A stretch of 62,946 nt of DNA, taken from an uncultured bacterium (GTDB lineage: Bacteria; Bacillota; Clostridia; Lachnospirales; Lachnospiraceae). Below the pieces are notes generated by a model that saw nothing but the letters and a program-made list of their open reading frames with translations, did not search any database and had not been told where the DNA came from. The position numbers were made by a program, and so were the translations under genes. The DNA lies in NCBI GenBank assembly GCA_947567075.1, contig CANOLZ010000003.1, positions 1 through 62,946 on the forward strand. Direction: 5' to 3'. Within the stretch, counting starts at the first letter, position 1. Every line of letters begins with the position of its first letter. Below, piece after piece: positions 33,645-44,080 of this stretch.

Positions 33645-34643
33645 TCAAGTTCTTTCTCTAAATTTTCCATAACTATATTGCACAATTAAAAGTTCTACCC
33701 CCATTGTGTCATTCATACTGCCTGTTTTCACTGCCTCTTCCATATCTGCGCATTGTTCCACAGCAGCTCTTAAATCTTCTTTGATAAATTTTTTCGCCGT
33801 AGCCATGTACTTACCTACCAAAAAGGGAGGCACCCCTGCGCTCTTGGCAATTGCTCCCTTATCATTACCTGAAGCTGCCAATTGTTTTACTTCCATTAAT
33901 ATTCGAAAATGTCTTGCTATGAGATATAAAATTCTCATGGGAGGCTCCTTTAAGGCAAGAAGCTCATAATACATTAAAAGAGCTTCCTTCTGCTTTTTCT
34001 CTGCCACTGCCTCAATCATTTGAAAAATCTTGTTTGTAATAACTACTGTGCAGACTTCCTCCACATCTTTCGAAGTTACTGTCTCTTTGCCTAATGTATA
34101 ACACATTAGTTTTTCCAATTCCATTGCAATATTTTCCATATCATTCCCTGTCTTTGACAAAAAGAGATGTAAGGTCTCCTCTGAAAGCTTTTTGCCTTCT
34201 CTGGAAAGTATGCCAAGAATCCACCTTTTCAATATTATTTCATTTTGTTTTACAAATTCCGTCACACTTCCCACCGCTTTCACTGCTTTATAAAGCTTTC
34301 CTCTCTTGTCTACTTCTTCCTCAACAAAAATCAGGACAGTAGTCTCAGCCACCTCCTTCACATAGTCTGCCAAGTCTTCACTAGAAGTTTTAAAAAACCC
34401 GCTGTTTTCCACGATAATCACTCGGCGGTCAGCTAAAAAAGGCAGTGTCTCAGCTAGGTCGATAATCTCCCCCTGGCGGCTTCTTTTTCCCTGGTAAACA
34501 GAAAAATTCATTCTGTCTTTTGGATCTCCTAAGGCTTGTCCCAGCTTATTTTTATACTGATTTCTTAAATATGCTTCTTCCCCATATAATAAGTATACCT
34601 TTTCAAATTTTTTCTCTTTTATATCTTTATTCAACTTCTCCAT
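33645..34643 (-). CDS. holA: DNA polymerase III delta subunit
   Basis: The 332-residue clamp-loader subunit opens the beta clamp. Recognisable pieces are KVYLLYGEEAYLRNQYKNKL, LPFLADRRVIIVEN and the C-terminal collar helix with LLALKEPPMRILYLIARHFR. It is encoded after comEC, a common clostridial arrangement. Confidence 0.92.
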   Translation of the reverse strand: MEKLNKDIKEKKFEKVYLLYGEEAYLRNQYKNKLGQALGDPKDRMNFSVYQGKRSRQGEIIDLAETLPFLADRRVIIVENSGFFKTSSEDLADYVKEVAETTVLIFVEEEVDKRGKLYKAVKAVGSVTEFVKQNEIILKRWILGILSREGKKLSEETLHLFLSKTGNDMENIAMELEKLMCYTLGKETVTSKDVEEVCTVVITNKIFQMIEAVAEKKQKEALLMYYELLALKEPPMRILYLIARHFRILMEVKQLAASGNDKGAIAKSAGVPPFLVGKYMATAKKFIKEDLRAAVEQCADMEEAVKTGSMNDTMGVELLIVQYSYGKFRERT

Positions 34644-34724
34644 GGGCTTACTCCCTTACCTTCTTAGTGTCTTTTGACACCCTGATTCTTTTAATATATC
34701 AAATTATGCATGTGCCGTCTACTC

Positions 34725-36938
34725 TCACAAAAATCCCTTCACTGTCATCTTTTCACCGTTGGTCCATATAAATATGGCACCTAATTCCTTTGTAATAAAA
34801 ATCCTTCCCCCTATATCTCTTATCCTCTTGATTGCCTCTTTGTGAGGGTGTCCATATGTATTTTTTTCTCCACATGAGATAAGAGCATAGGCAGGCTCTA
34901 TATTTTCTAAAAATTCCTGGCTTGAAGAATAACCAGACCCATGGTGGGCTACCTTTAACACATCCCATTTTTTCTTAAGAAATTGTCCAAGTATTTTTTC
35001 TGTCTCTTCTCCTATATCTCCTGTAAATAGACAATCAAAATTTTCAAAGGATAGTCCAATAACCATAGATGCCTCATTGCGCTCTTTTGTTTCCAGCTTT
35101 TTGTAGGGATGATAACAGGTTATAATCATTTTTTCATCCGTAAGAACATCCCCCTTTCCCATGGTCATAACAGAAATCCCTCTTTTCTTTGCTGTTCTTA
35201 TGACTTCTTTATATGCATTATCAGAATTTGTATAAGAGGGCATGAGAAGATTTTTTATTTCAATTTCTTTTGTCTCCCCATCCATTAACTCTAATATGCC
35301 CGAAATGTGATCCTGATCTACATGGGAGATAAGTACATAATCTATCTGTTTTATTCCCCTATATTTTAAATAGGGCAAAATCCTATAAGAGCCTACCTTG
35401 CTCACACTAGTGCTTCCTCCGTCAATGAGATATACCTTTCCCCTTTCACTTTTTACAATAATACATTCTCCCTGGCCCACATCTAACATTGTTATTATGA
35501 TGCCACTCTCAAACTTCCATGTGAGAACAAGGGAAAGAAAGCATAAATATCCCCCTATTATTACTCCATAAATCTTATGTTTTTTCTTCTCCTTACTGGC
35601 AGATGTGTATTTCCATATGGCAAACAGCCCTGCTCCCAGCAAAATATAATACATAATAATTCTTATTTTCTCTGGGCTTCCTGGCCTCCACCTAGAACCA
35701 GGAAGTTTCTCCATTATTATACAAGCGTTCTCATATATACTTAATATAAGTCTGCAAGGAAGGATCAAAACCTTTCCAAGGTGTAAGGAAAGAAGACTGG
35801 CACAGCCGCCTATAAGTCCCCCAATAACAAGAAGGCTCATAAGAGGGATGACTAGTAAATTTAAAATAATTCCATACAATGGATATTCGTAGAAGGAGTA
35901 AAGTACAATAGGCAAGGTTGCTGTCTGAATGCACAGGCTTGCCAAAAGTCCTTCCCCTAACTTTCCTTTCATTTTTATGAAATCTTTCATTATTGGAAAT
36001 ATCATTCCAATGCCAAGAACTGCTCCAAAAGATAGAAGAAAACCTGGGTAATATAAATAAAGGGGGTTTTGGACTAAGAGGCCTATTCCTGCTACTGCCA
36101 GCGCTGTAAGCATATCATAGGTACGTCCAAGGGAGTTTGCAAAAATCTGTAGTAAAAACATAATAACTGCCCTCATCGTCGAAGCCCCTCCTCCTGTCAT
36201 TATTCCGTAACTGACCATAAGAGCTGTTCCAAAAAAGGCACATAGATGGTAGGATAGTCCTGTTTTTCGCAGCAAATGATAGATGCTCACTCCTATAAGA
36301 GAAATATGTAGTCCTGAGATGGCCAATATATGGGCAATTCCATTTCTTTGATAAAGAGATTTTAACTCTTGGGAAAGCTGCCCTTTTTCCCCAAGAAGCA
36401 TAGCTTGCATAACGCCCCCTTCCTTCTCTGGAAGAAGTCTTTCAAATACATTGGTAAAATATGCCCTGACTCTATACAGCCCTTCCAGATAAACATTATA
36501 TTTCTTGCTCTGACTTTGTACTTTTCCTTCAAATAAAATTAAGTCAATGCCTTGGAGCTTATAATAAAAAGCCTGATCAAACTGCCCTGGGTTTCGACTT
36601 CTTTCTAAACATTTAGCCTTTCCCTTAACTTCAACTTTGCTTCCTATAGGAGGCATACTGTCTTCCTCCAAATAAACGATTAATCCTGATATGTGTTCAT
36701 GCTTTTCTTTGTTTTTGGATTTTTTATTATAGACAGAAGTGTCTAATGAAACATTTTTTAGATAAATGATAGATTTGTCTTCTTTTTTTTGTTTTTCAAA
36801 AATGGTTCCCTTTGCCCTTATAGTCTTTTGATCCATCTCCTTATTATCATAAAAAGAAATAGGAAAGATTTCCATAATCATAAAAAGGGATAAGGTAAAA
36901 AGAATGCTAAAGGTGAATAGGGGGCGGCGAGGCATCAT
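34725..36938 (-). CDS. comEC: ComEC/Rec2 DNA-uptake channel
   Basis: The protein has 737 residues. An N-terminal OB-like region with DUF4131 character (about 30-190) is followed by the competence membrane domain with many helices (NGIAHILAISGLHISLIGVS is the family signature, about 210-230). The C-terminal metallo-beta-lactamase domain (about 465-737) has DVGQGECIIVKSERGKVYLI, SHVDQDHISG, FTGDIG and AHHGSGYSSS. It would pass single-stranded DNA through the membrane. Its start overlaps the GerMN gene stop by four bases. Confidence 0.94.
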   Translation of the reverse strand: MMPRRPLFTFSILFTLSLFMIMEIFPISFYDNKEMDQKTIRAKGTIFEKQKKEDKSIIYLKNVSLDTSVYNKKSKNKEKHEHISGLIVYLEEDSMPPIGSKVEVKGKAKCLERSRNPGQFDQAFYYKLQGIDLILFEGKVQSQSKKYNVYLEGLYRVRAYFTNVFERLLPEKEGGVMQAMLLGEKGQLSQELKSLYQRNGIAHILAISGLHISLIGVSIYHLLRKTGLSYHLCAFFGTALMVSYGIMTGGGASTMRAVIMFLLQIFANSLGRTYDMLTALAVAGIGLLVQNPLYLYYPGFLLSFGAVLGIGMIFPIMKDFIKMKGKLGEGLLASLCIQTATLPIVLYSFYEYPLYGIILNLLVIPLMSLLVIGGLIGGCASLLSLHLGKVLILPCRLILSIYENACIIMEKLPGSRWRPGSPEKIRIIMYYILLGAGLFAIWKYTSASKEKKKHKIYGVIIGGYLCFLSLVLTWKFESGIIITMLDVGQGECIIVKSERGKVYLIDGGSTSVSKVGSYRILPYLKYRGIKQIDYVLISHVDQDHISGILELMDGETKEIEIKNLLMPSYTNSDNAYKEVIRTAKKRGISVMTMGKGDVLTDEKMIITCYHPYKKLETKERNEASMVIGLSFENFDCLFTGDIGEETEKILGQFLKKKWDVLKVAHHGSGYSSSQEFLENIEPAYALISCGEKNTYGHPHKEAIKRIRDIGGRIFITKELGAIFIWTNGEKMTVKGFL

Positions 36939-37876
36939 CTCACACCGCCTTCACCTACAAGATCCAAATTTCTCTCTAATATATTTGATAGAGAAATGCT
37001 ATCCTTGTATATTCGTCCATAGTCTCCATTAATGGAGATTTGCACTTTATTCACATTACTAAGCTCTGACAAAGAGTTTACAATGGAATAAATAACTACC
37101 TCTTCTGTAACGTTATTAACTGTATTTAAAAATTCATTGCTTAAGTTCACATAGCATATACCGTCTTTTGTAGTCGTATTAATAATCTTCGTATCCACTG
37201 GAACTGCCTGGTATGCATCTGCTCCTGCAGGAGGACCTTTTATGAGCTCTTCAATAACAAGCTTTTCAAGAGAGATATTTGTGCTGTACACAGGATTTTT
37301 CACAACGGATACTAGCCTGTTTCCAGAATCATTGGCATAATATAAAATTAAGCTAGTCTTTTCATAAGAATTAATTTCTTTTCCTGTATTGTCAATAAAA
37401 GTGTCTCCTTTCATGACACCCATTGGTTTTCCATAATTATCTAGCAACGGCTGGTTTTTCACTTCAAATGAAATAGACTCAATTCCTTGTATTTGGCTCA
37501 ATGTTCGAACAATGGCTGCCCTGACTAAAACCTCTGTTGTATTACTCATCTCATAGTAATGCTCATCAAAGTTCAAAACAATTTGATCATTCTTAACATA
37601 ATAATCTACTAAATTGACACTGCCCCCTAAAGGCTTTTTTAAGTCCACATTTTCAGAGTCTGTCTCTAAAGCCCCTAGAAATTCAATGACTAACTCCTCT
37701 ACTGTCTCACTCCCTGCCTCATATTGTTGGGGAACTACTTTTGTTTCTTCTTTATTCACATAAAATAGCTGGTATGTGTCCCCTCCTTCCATCTTTTCCT
37801 TCCTTTTACACCCAGAAAAGAAAAAACAGATGCAAAGAATTAAGATACCAATTGTTTCTTTTTTATATTTTATCAA
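36935..37876 (-). CDS. GerMN-domain lipoprotein
   Basis: The 313-residue protein has a lipobox (FFSGC, about residue 23). Two GerMN-type domains (about 40-170 and 185-300) share the LVIEFLGALETD and LVIEELIKGPPAG patterns. GerM-like proteins occur in spore germination and cell-wall roles. The start is a TTG at 37,874-37,876 with GAAAGGAGAGAATA before it. It lies between a histidine kinase and comEC and may be an extracellular partner of the kinase. Confidence 0.85.
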   Translation of the reverse strand: MIKYKKETIGILILCICFFFSGCKRKEKMEGGDTYQLFYVNKEETKVVPQQYEAGSETVEELVIEFLGALETDSENVDLKKPLGGSVNLVDYYVKNDQIVLNFDEHYYEMSNTTEVLVRAAIVRTLSQIQGIESISFEVKNQPLLDNYGKPMGVMKGDTFIDNTGKEINSYEKTSLILYYANDSGNRLVSVVKNPVYSTNISLEKLVIEELIKGPPAGADAYQAVPVDTKIINTTTKDGICYVNLSNEFLNTVNNVTEEVVIYSIVNSLSELSNVNKVQISINGDYGRIYKDSISLSNILERNLDLVGEGGVR

Positions 37877-37889
37877 TATTCTCTCCTTT

Positions 37890-39404
37890 CTATGTTAAAT
37901 AATTCAATGGAATTTTTACAAAGAACTTCGTTCCTTCCCCCTCTACGCTTCTTACTTTAATAGCACCTCTGTGCATTAAAATTGCATTTCTTGTAATAGC
38001 AAGACCTAAGCCGTTTCCGTTGATCTCTTTAGAATGGGACTTATCAACCCTGTAAAACCGTTCAAAAATATGTTCCAAAGACTCCTCTGGAATTCCAATT
38101 CCTGAATCTTCTACTGATACTGTGAAAAATTTGTGATCTGCATCTAAGGATACCTTTACCCACCCATTTACATTATTATATTTAATTGCATTTTCTACTA
38201 AATTGGATAAAGCTAAGGATAATTTTACCTCGTCGATCTCTGCTGATACTAGACGCATACTTTCAAAGACAAGCTCAATATTTTTCTTTTCTGCAATGGG
38301 CTTTAATCTTTTTAATATTGCTTCTAACAATGTATTCATATCCGTCAGTTCAATGTTTAAATTATCTGCTGTCTTATCCATCTTCACTAAAGATAATAAA
38401 TCTGTAATAATTTTATTTTCCCTGTCAATCTCTTCTGCTATATCTGCCATAAATTCTTTATATAATTCCACGGGCACGTTTTCCTGTACAAGCAAAGAAT
38501 CCGCCAGCACCTTAATAGAAGTCAGGGGAGTTTTCAGTTCATGGGACACATTCGAAACAAACTCCTGTCTTGAGTCGTCCAACTTTTTCATTCTTCCAAA
38601 CAGATCATTAAAGGCATCTGTAATAAGCTCTGTTTCCAAGCAGTCTCTCACTTCTATCTGTTCCTCTATAAATCCCTCCTGAATTTGGCCAATTGCCTGG
38701 GTTACCCTTGCCAAAGGACGGACGAGAAGACTGGAAGAAAAATATGCCAAAACAGCGATTATCAGAATTAAGGCAACTTCCATCATAAATGTCTGCTCCT
38801 TTAGGCGGTTGCTTGTATCTACAATGCTGTCTGTAGAAACGCTTGTCAGCATAACTCCCACTGTTTCCTCTATGTATGTGTCAATAATAGGAATGGCCAC
38901 TTCAATATACTGGTTTAAGTCATCGTAATTTGTTATATTTTCCCCTTTAAAACACCTGATTACTTCCTCAGAAATCATTGTTCTTGTTTCTGCAATTCCA
39001 TAAGTATCCTTAACGATCTTAAAATTGCCGTCCATAATGAGAACTCTTCCATCATATAAGTTTGTAAGTTGTTCCAATTCTGCGTTAATTACTTCTGAGG
39101 AAGGATCAATGAGATAATTATAGCTAGGAAGAGTTGGATCTGGTTTTAAGTTCCCCTTTCCCATAATAGGCTCTATCTGATACTGATAGCTTATTAAGTG
39201 ATCCCCTAGTATTTTGCACTGATTCATTACATCTGATATTCTAATGTTTACTGCCCGCTCCATATAATTTTCAAGGATCAAATAGCGGATCATAGTCATT
39301 GGCACTATCCCAACCGCAGCCATAATAATAAAAATACGGAATCGAAGACTGTTAAAAATTTTAAGGTTTTCAAATGCATGGGTTAATTTATTTAAAAATG
39401 GCAT
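37890..39404 (-). CDS. Membrane sensor histidine kinase
   Basis: The protein has 504 residues. Two membrane helices (about 20-42 and 208-230) enclose an extracellular sensor. Then come HAMP (about 230-280), HisKA with FVSNVSHELKTPLTSI, and the ATPase with NLVENAIKYN, GIGIPEE and GNGLGLAI. It phosphorylates the response regulator encoded 15 bases upstream. The overall layout resembles envelope-stress WalK-type kinases, but the stimulus is unknown. Confidence 0.93.
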   Translation of the reverse strand: MPFLNKLTHAFENLKIFNSLRFRIFIIMAAVGIVPMTMIRYLILENYMERAVNIRISDVMNQCKILGDHLISYQYQIEPIMGKGNLKPDPTLPSYNYLIDPSSEVINAELEQLTNLYDGRVLIMDGNFKIVKDTYGIAETRTMISEEVIRCFKGENITNYDDLNQYIEVAIPIIDTYIEETVGVMLTSVSTDSIVDTSNRLKEQTFMMEVALILIIAVLAYFSSSLLVRPLARVTQAIGQIQEGFIEEQIEVRDCLETELITDAFNDLFGRMKKLDDSRQEFVSNVSHELKTPLTSIKVLADSLLVQENVPVELYKEFMADIAEEIDRENKIITDLLSLVKMDKTADNLNIELTDMNTLLEAILKRLKPIAEKKNIELVFESMRLVSAEIDEVKLSLALSNLVENAIKYNNVNGWVKVSLDADHKFFTVSVEDSGIGIPEESLEHIFERFYRVDKSHSKEINGNGLGLAITRNAILMHRGAIKVRSVEGEGTKFFVKIPLNYLT

Positions 39405-39419
39405 GACTGACCTTTCCCT

Positions 39420-40112
39420 TTATGAAGCTTGAAAATAATAGCCCACACCCCATTTAGTGTGTACATACTTAGGCTCGCTGGGATTTGTCTCAATTTTCTC
39501 CCTCAGCCTTCGAATATGGACGTCTACTGTGCGCACATCCCCTGGATATTCCACTCCCCATACAAGACTTAAAAGCTTTTCCCTCCCATATACTTTGTTA
39601 GGATTAAGCATGAGCAGTTCCAGTACATCGAATTCCTTTGCCGTTAAGTTAATCTCTCTGGCAGCAATATAAACCCGACGGCTATCCTGATCTAGTTTCA
39701 TCTCACCTGCCTCCAGCACTTTTAAGACTGTCTCTTTTTCCTCTTTCCTCGATATCCTCCTCATAATAGCCTTGATTCTTGCCTTTACCTCTAAAATATT
39801 AAAAGGTTTTGTTATGTAGTCGTCTGCCCCATATTCTAATCCAAGAATTTTATCCATGTCGTCTCCCTTAGCTGTCAGCATAACAATGGGTACGCTGGAA
39901 AACTCTCTAATCTGCTGACATACTTCCAGTCCTGTCAATTTAGGAAGCATAATATCCAATAAAATAATATCGTATTTTTTCTTTTTTGCCATTTCCAGAG
40001 CTTCCTCTCCATCATAGGCGCAGTCTACTTCCATATTGTCCTGCTCTAAGCTAAAGCGAATTCCTTTTACTATTAATTTTTCGTCATCTACAACTAGTAC
40101 TTTGCTACCCAT
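39420..40112 (-). CDS. OmpR-family response regulator
   Basis: The 230-residue protein has a receiver domain (phosphoacceptor Asp in IILLDIMLPKLTG; switch Lys in DDYITKPF) and a winged-helix DNA-binding domain (LTAKEFDVLELLMLNPNKVY, VDVHIRRLREKI). It pairs with the kinase that follows. Confidence 0.95.
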   Translation of the reverse strand: MGSKVLVVDDEKLIVKGIRFSLEQDNMEVDCAYDGEEALEMAKKKKYDIILLDIMLPKLTGLEVCQQIREFSSVPIVMLTAKGDDMDKILGLEYGADDYITKPFNILEVKARIKAIMRRISRKEEKETVLKVLEAGEMKLDQDSRRVYIAAREINLTAKEFDVLELLMLNPNKVYGREKLLSLVWGVEYPGDVRTVDVHIRRLREKIETNPSEPKYVHTKWGVGYYFQAS

Positions 40113-40158
40113 TTTATAACCATGCCTTTCCCATTTAGGATTTCCACCTAAATATACC

Positions 40159-40776
40159 TCATTTTACAGATACTTTTTCTTTTATCTTCTGAAATAAAGC
40201 ATCCCCAATTCCTTTTACTTCCTTAAGCTCCTCAATGCTCTCAAAGGAGCCCTTGTCTAACCGATAAGCGAGAATGCTTTCTGCCTTTGCCTCTCCAATA
40301 CCCGGTAAGGCAGTCAATTCTTCTATAGAAGCTTTATTAATATTTACTAAGCCTCCCTCTCCTTTTCCAGAATCCTCTTGCTCCAGTTGAAGCATATTTT
40401 GGCCTTCTGTCTCTATCTCTTCTTTTGTAGGAATATATAGTCTTTGGCCATCTTCTACTTCCATTGCCAGACTAACATATTGGTCAGCAGCGTCCTCTGT
40501 CATTCCTCCTGCCATATTTACTGCCTGATACAACCTGTCCCCTTCGTGCATTTCATATACATCCGGATTATTCACTGCACCACAAACATATACATAAATA
40601 AGCTTTTCTTCCTCTTTATCAGGCTCCTCCCTCTCTTTTTCCTCCCTTTCTTCTATTAAATCAAAAGAATCTGGTGATTCTAGCTCAAGGCTTACCTCCT
40701 CTTCTTTACAAGCTGATAAAAGAAAAGCACAAAGAAGGGTTCCTACTGTTATCATTTTCCTTTTTTTCATAAGCAT
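40159..40776 (-). CDS. comEA: ComEA-type DNA-binding lipoprotein
   Basis: The protein has 205 residues. A lipobox (LLSAC, about residue 22) is followed by an acidic linker, an SLBB domain (about 58-120, YVYVCGAVNNPDVYEM) and a C-terminal helix-hairpin-helix domain (INKASIEELTALPGIGEAKA, VKGIGDALFQKIK). It binds incoming DNA for ComEC. comEA and comEC bracket the two-component and GerMN genes, so uptake and envelope sensing may be co-expressed. Confidence 0.92.
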   Translation of the reverse strand: MLMKKRKMITVGTLLCAFLLSACKEEEVSLELESPDSFDLIEEREEKEREEPDKEEEKLIYVYVCGAVNNPDVYEMHEGDRLYQAVNMAGGMTEDAADQYVSLAMEVEDGQRLYIPTKEEIETEGQNMLQLEQEDSGKGEGGLVNINKASIEELTALPGIGEAKAESILAYRLDKGSFESIEELKEVKGIGDALFQKIKEKVSVK

Positions 40777-40901
40777 AGTCTCCTTATCCTTTTATACCTC
40801 AGCCCCTCTATGCTCACTCTTTCATTTTAAAATATTATTTTACTATTGACAATAGCATTTTTCATTCAAAATCCACTCATGATTTCATTAAAAACAGTCA
40901 A

Positions 40902-41333
40902 TTATTCCCATTTAAACAAAACAACTCCTCCAATGGCAATGCCCATCCCTATGAGTTTTCTTACTTCTAAAGGCTGTTTCTCCACCCCAAACATGCCAAA
41001 AAGCTCAATGACATAAGCTACAATTAATTGGGCAATAACAATGAGCATTGCTGCCTTTGCCGGCCCAAGAGAATTCATACTTAAAATGACTGTCCATGTT
41101 ATGAAGGCACCTAATACTCCACCCAAAAGCATGTATTTAGATTCCACCTTTCCAAGTTCCATAAAGGATTCCCTTCCAGTAATAAACCAAGCCAAAAGGC
41201 ACACCAATAATGCTGTCAGCTGTACAAAGCTGTTTGCTACCCAGACGCTGGATGCCTTGGTCACTTCTGTATTAAATACTCCCTGAATACTCATCAATGC
41301 CCCTGAAATTAATGCAATAAAAAATCCAATCAT
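40902..41333 (-). CDS. YdcZ/DUF606 small membrane protein
   Basis: The 143-residue protein has four or five membrane helices and the DMT-like YdcZ pattern (SIQGVFNTEVTK, LLGGVLGAFITWTVI, GMGIAIGGVVLF). A substrate is not known. The genes on either side do not suggest one. Confidence 0.85.
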   Translation of the reverse strand: MIGFFIALISGALMSIQGVFNTEVTKASSVWVANSFVQLTALLVCLLAWFITGRESFMELGKVESKYMLLGGVLGAFITWTVILSMNSLGPAKAAMLIVIAQLIVAYVIELFGMFGVEKQPLEVRKLIGMGIAIGGVVLFKWE

Positions 41334-41425
41334 TGGATCACCATACCTTTCTCTTTGCCTTCATAACTTTTTAGTATTTTGTCCATATGATTGGATATCT
41401 ATTCATTCTCTTGTTTGTTATAATC

Positions 41426-42838
41426 TTATGGAAAGAATTGGGTAACTCCCCCATTTCTCAAAGGGCCTGTCCCCCTCTTTACATTTTCCACCTGATTTTC
41501 ATCCATCTGTCCTGTAATCTGCTCATTCATCGTAAAAAGGGCTGTGTCTACATCTTCACCTTTCCAAACTTCTGTGAAAACAATCTCTAACTGTACCCAA
41601 AAATTACTTGTCTCCAGCATTTTAGGAATAGAGACAGATTTTTCGTATTCCTCCATTATCTTGGATATTTCTGGATTATCAAAAGTAACTCCATACCGAG
41701 CAGGTATCTTTCCTCCTCTCTTATACAAATCTTCTACCTTATCATAGGCAATATATTTTGCAAAATCATTGGCCTTTTCCTGTTTTTCAGAATAGCCATT
41801 AATAACGACTGCATTTGTCACAGACAGCCCCCTTGACTTGTAATTTATATTAATATCCGGTATAACTGCCACTCCGTACTCAAAAAGGAATTCCCCTGCC
41901 TCTTTGGCCTCATCCAGCCTTCCCACTGCATCTGTCGTGGCAATGGTGAAAACTGTTTTTCCATCTAAAAATTCCTCTAAGATTCCCTCATAGGTCACTG
42001 TATTTGTATCAATGGAAAAAAATTGATTTAGCTGCTGGTAAACTTTTAAACATTGTATGGCAGACTCATTATAAAGATTCATGTTCAAAGGGTCATCTCC
42101 TGCATCGCCCCCGACAGAAATATAATTTCCAATAAAGAAATAATTATAGAAAATATCCGATACATCCCACTTAAAAACCGCCTCTACTGTTTCTGGTGCG
42201 TCATATTCATCGGCAAAATTCAATATGTCGTCAATGGTAGCAGGAATCACAATTTCTAAATCCTCTCCCCCCCTTTCATTCTCCATAGCATCCTGCCTTG
42301 CTTTTAATACATCTTCCATATAAGTTTTATTATATAGCAGAAAGCTTGTCTCATAATAAAAGGGGTAGGCAATCTTCCTCTTCATATAGGTTACTGCATC
42401 CAAGGCAGTTTGAGGATAATCATCCTTTCTGCATATTCTTTCCTCATCATGAATATCCGCCGCAAGCCCAGACAAATAAGCCTTTTCCAAATTATCATTG
42501 CTTGTAATATATAGATCCGGGCCTGACTCTGAGTGAATAGAAGCCTTATTAATTTCTTCCAAATATTCTACTCCTGACACGAGAACAGGCATAACCTTAA
42601 TCCCCTTCTCCTCTTGATAATTTAAAGCAGCGCTATTTAAATATGGAGTAAGAGCTTCATCTGTATACCACAAAATCAGTCTATCTTCCTGTGAAAGTTC
42701 TGTCATTTCCTCCTCATCATCTTGTCCTGTTCCAGCTTCCACAATGGGATTTTCACAAGCCACACAAAATATGCCTGCCATTGAAACAGCAAGCCCTAAC
42801 AGCAAGCGCCAAGCTTTACCCTTCATTTTAAAACCCAT
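41426..42838 (-). CDS. Extracellular solute-binding lipoprotein without its transporter
   Basis: The 470-residue protein has a lipobox (CVAC) after the start at 42,836-42,838 (MGFKMKGKAW; AAGGGG lies nine bases upstream). The body follows the family 1 periplasmic-binding fold, with DGKTVFTIATTDAVGRL and KANDFAKYIAYDKVEDLYKR. No permease or ATPase gene is nearby. It starts 22 bases after argD, so it may be transcribed with the arginine operon. The ligand is unknown. Confidence 0.85.
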   Translation of the reverse strand: MGFKMKGKAWRLLLGLAVSMAGIFCVACENPIVEAGTGQDDEEEMTELSQEDRLILWYTDEALTPYLNSAALNYQEEKGIKVMPVLVSGVEYLEEINKASIHSESGPDLYITSNDNLEKAYLSGLAADIHDEERICRKDDYPQTALDAVTYMKRKIAYPFYYETSFLLYNKTYMEDVLKARQDAMENERGGEDLEIVIPATIDDILNFADEYDAPETVEAVFKWDVSDIFYNYFFIGNYISVGGDAGDDPLNMNLYNESAIQCLKVYQQLNQFFSIDTNTVTYEGILEEFLDGKTVFTIATTDAVGRLDEAKEAGEFLFEYGVAVIPDININYKSRGLSVTNAVVINGYSEKQEKANDFAKYIAYDKVEDLYKRGGKIPARYGVTFDNPEISKIMEEYEKSVSIPKMLETSNFWVQLEIVFTEVWKGEDVDTALFTMNEQITGQMDENQVENVKRGTGPLRNGGVTQFFP

Positions 42839-42860
42839 ACATTCATACCCCTTATTTTTC

Positions 42861-44054
42861 TCATTTTTTAAAGGCTCTCTTAAGCTTTTCAAACATCTCG
42901 TCTATTTGTTCCTCGTTTATAATAAGAGGCGGCAGCAGACGGATCACATTCGTTCCTGCAGAAATGACAATAAGCCCCTCCTCCATTGCCTTTTCTATGA
43001 CAGGACCTGCCTCTTGATTGAGTACCAATCCCTGCATCAGTCCCTTACCTCTTTTCATCAAAATAAAATCGTACTCTTCTATGAGTTGATTAAGCCTTTC
43101 CTCTAAATAACCAGTTACTTTTCTTACATGAGATATCATATCATTTTTTTCGTATAATTCCAACACTTTATTTACTCCAGCACAGGCCAAAGGGTTTCCA
43201 CCATAAGTTGTTCCATGATCCCCAGCTTTAAGAGAATTTTCTGCTGTCTTCTCTGTCATTAAAAAAGCCCCCACTGGGATTCCTCCTCCTAATGCTTTGG
43301 CACATGTCATAATGTCTGGCCTTACTCCATATTCCTGCCATGCAAACATATGTCCGCATCGGCCCATGCCACATTGAATCTCGTCCAAAATAAACAGAAT
43401 GTCTCTTTCGTCACATATTTCTTTTATAGCCTTAAGGAATTGTTTTTCTGCTGGAATAATTCCCCCCTCCCCCTGGACAGTTTCTAATAGTATGGCGCAT
43501 GTTTTGGAATTTATAAGCTCTTTTACACTATTTATATTATTTATCTTTGCAAACTTCACATTCCCAATCATAGGATGGAAAGCCTCTTGATATTTGGGGT
43601 TTCCTGTGACAGACAGAGCTCCCATACTTCTGCCGTGGAAGGAATTCTCCATGGCAATGATCTCATGGTCTGTCCTTCCATCTTTGGAATAAGCATACTT
43701 TCTTGCGGCTTTAATGGCTCCTTCAACAGCTTCCGCCCCGCTGTTTGTAAAAAACACTCTGTCCATTGTGGATACTCTAGCCAGTTCTTTTGCCGCCTTA
43801 ATGGCTGGCACATTATAGTAATAATTGGATGTATGGATAAGCTTATCAATCTGAGCCTTTAGGGCATTATTAAATTCTTCATTATGATATCCAAGGGCAA
43901 ACACCCCTATTCCAGAAGCAAAATCTAAATACTTTTTCCCATCTAAGTCAAAAAGATAGGCCCCTTCCCCTCTGTCTAATACAAGCTGATATCGATTATA
44001 AGTGTGCAAAAGCACCTTTTCCCCTTCTTCTATATATTGTTTCTGTGTAAACAT
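42861..44054 (-). CDS. argD: Acetylornithine aminotransferase
   Basis: The 397-residue class III PLP aminotransferase has FFTNSGAEAVEGAIKAAR, LDEIQCGMGR and the catalytic Lys in MTCAKALGGGIPVGAFL. It makes N-acetylornithine in arginine synthesis. Ribosome site GGAAGGAGTACAC. Last canonical arginine gene of the minus-strand operon. Confidence 0.95.
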   Translation of the reverse strand: MFTQKQYIEEGEKVLLHTYNRYQLVLDRGEGAYLFDLDGKKYLDFASGIGVFALGYHNEEFNNALKAQIDKLIHTSNYYYNVPAIKAAKELARVSTMDRVFFTNSGAEAVEGAIKAARKYAYSKDGRTDHEIIAMENSFHGRSMGALSVTGNPKYQEAFHPMIGNVKFAKINNINSVKELINSKTCAILLETVQGEGGIIPAEKQFLKAIKEICDERDILFILDEIQCGMGRCGHMFAWQEYGVRPDIMTCAKALGGGIPVGAFLMTEKTAENSLKAGDHGTTYGGNPLACAGVNKVLELYEKNDMISHVRKVTGYLEERLNQLIEEYDFILMKRGKGLMQGLVLNQEAGPVIEKAMEEGLIVISAGTNVIRLLPPLIINEEQIDEMFEKLKRAFKK

Positions 44055-44080
44055 GTGTACTCCTTCCAGTAACAGCTTTT

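Noticed and set aside
34753..34968. Separate small gene in comEC
   Set aside because: The frame is a shadow of the ComEC metallo-beta-lactamase domain.
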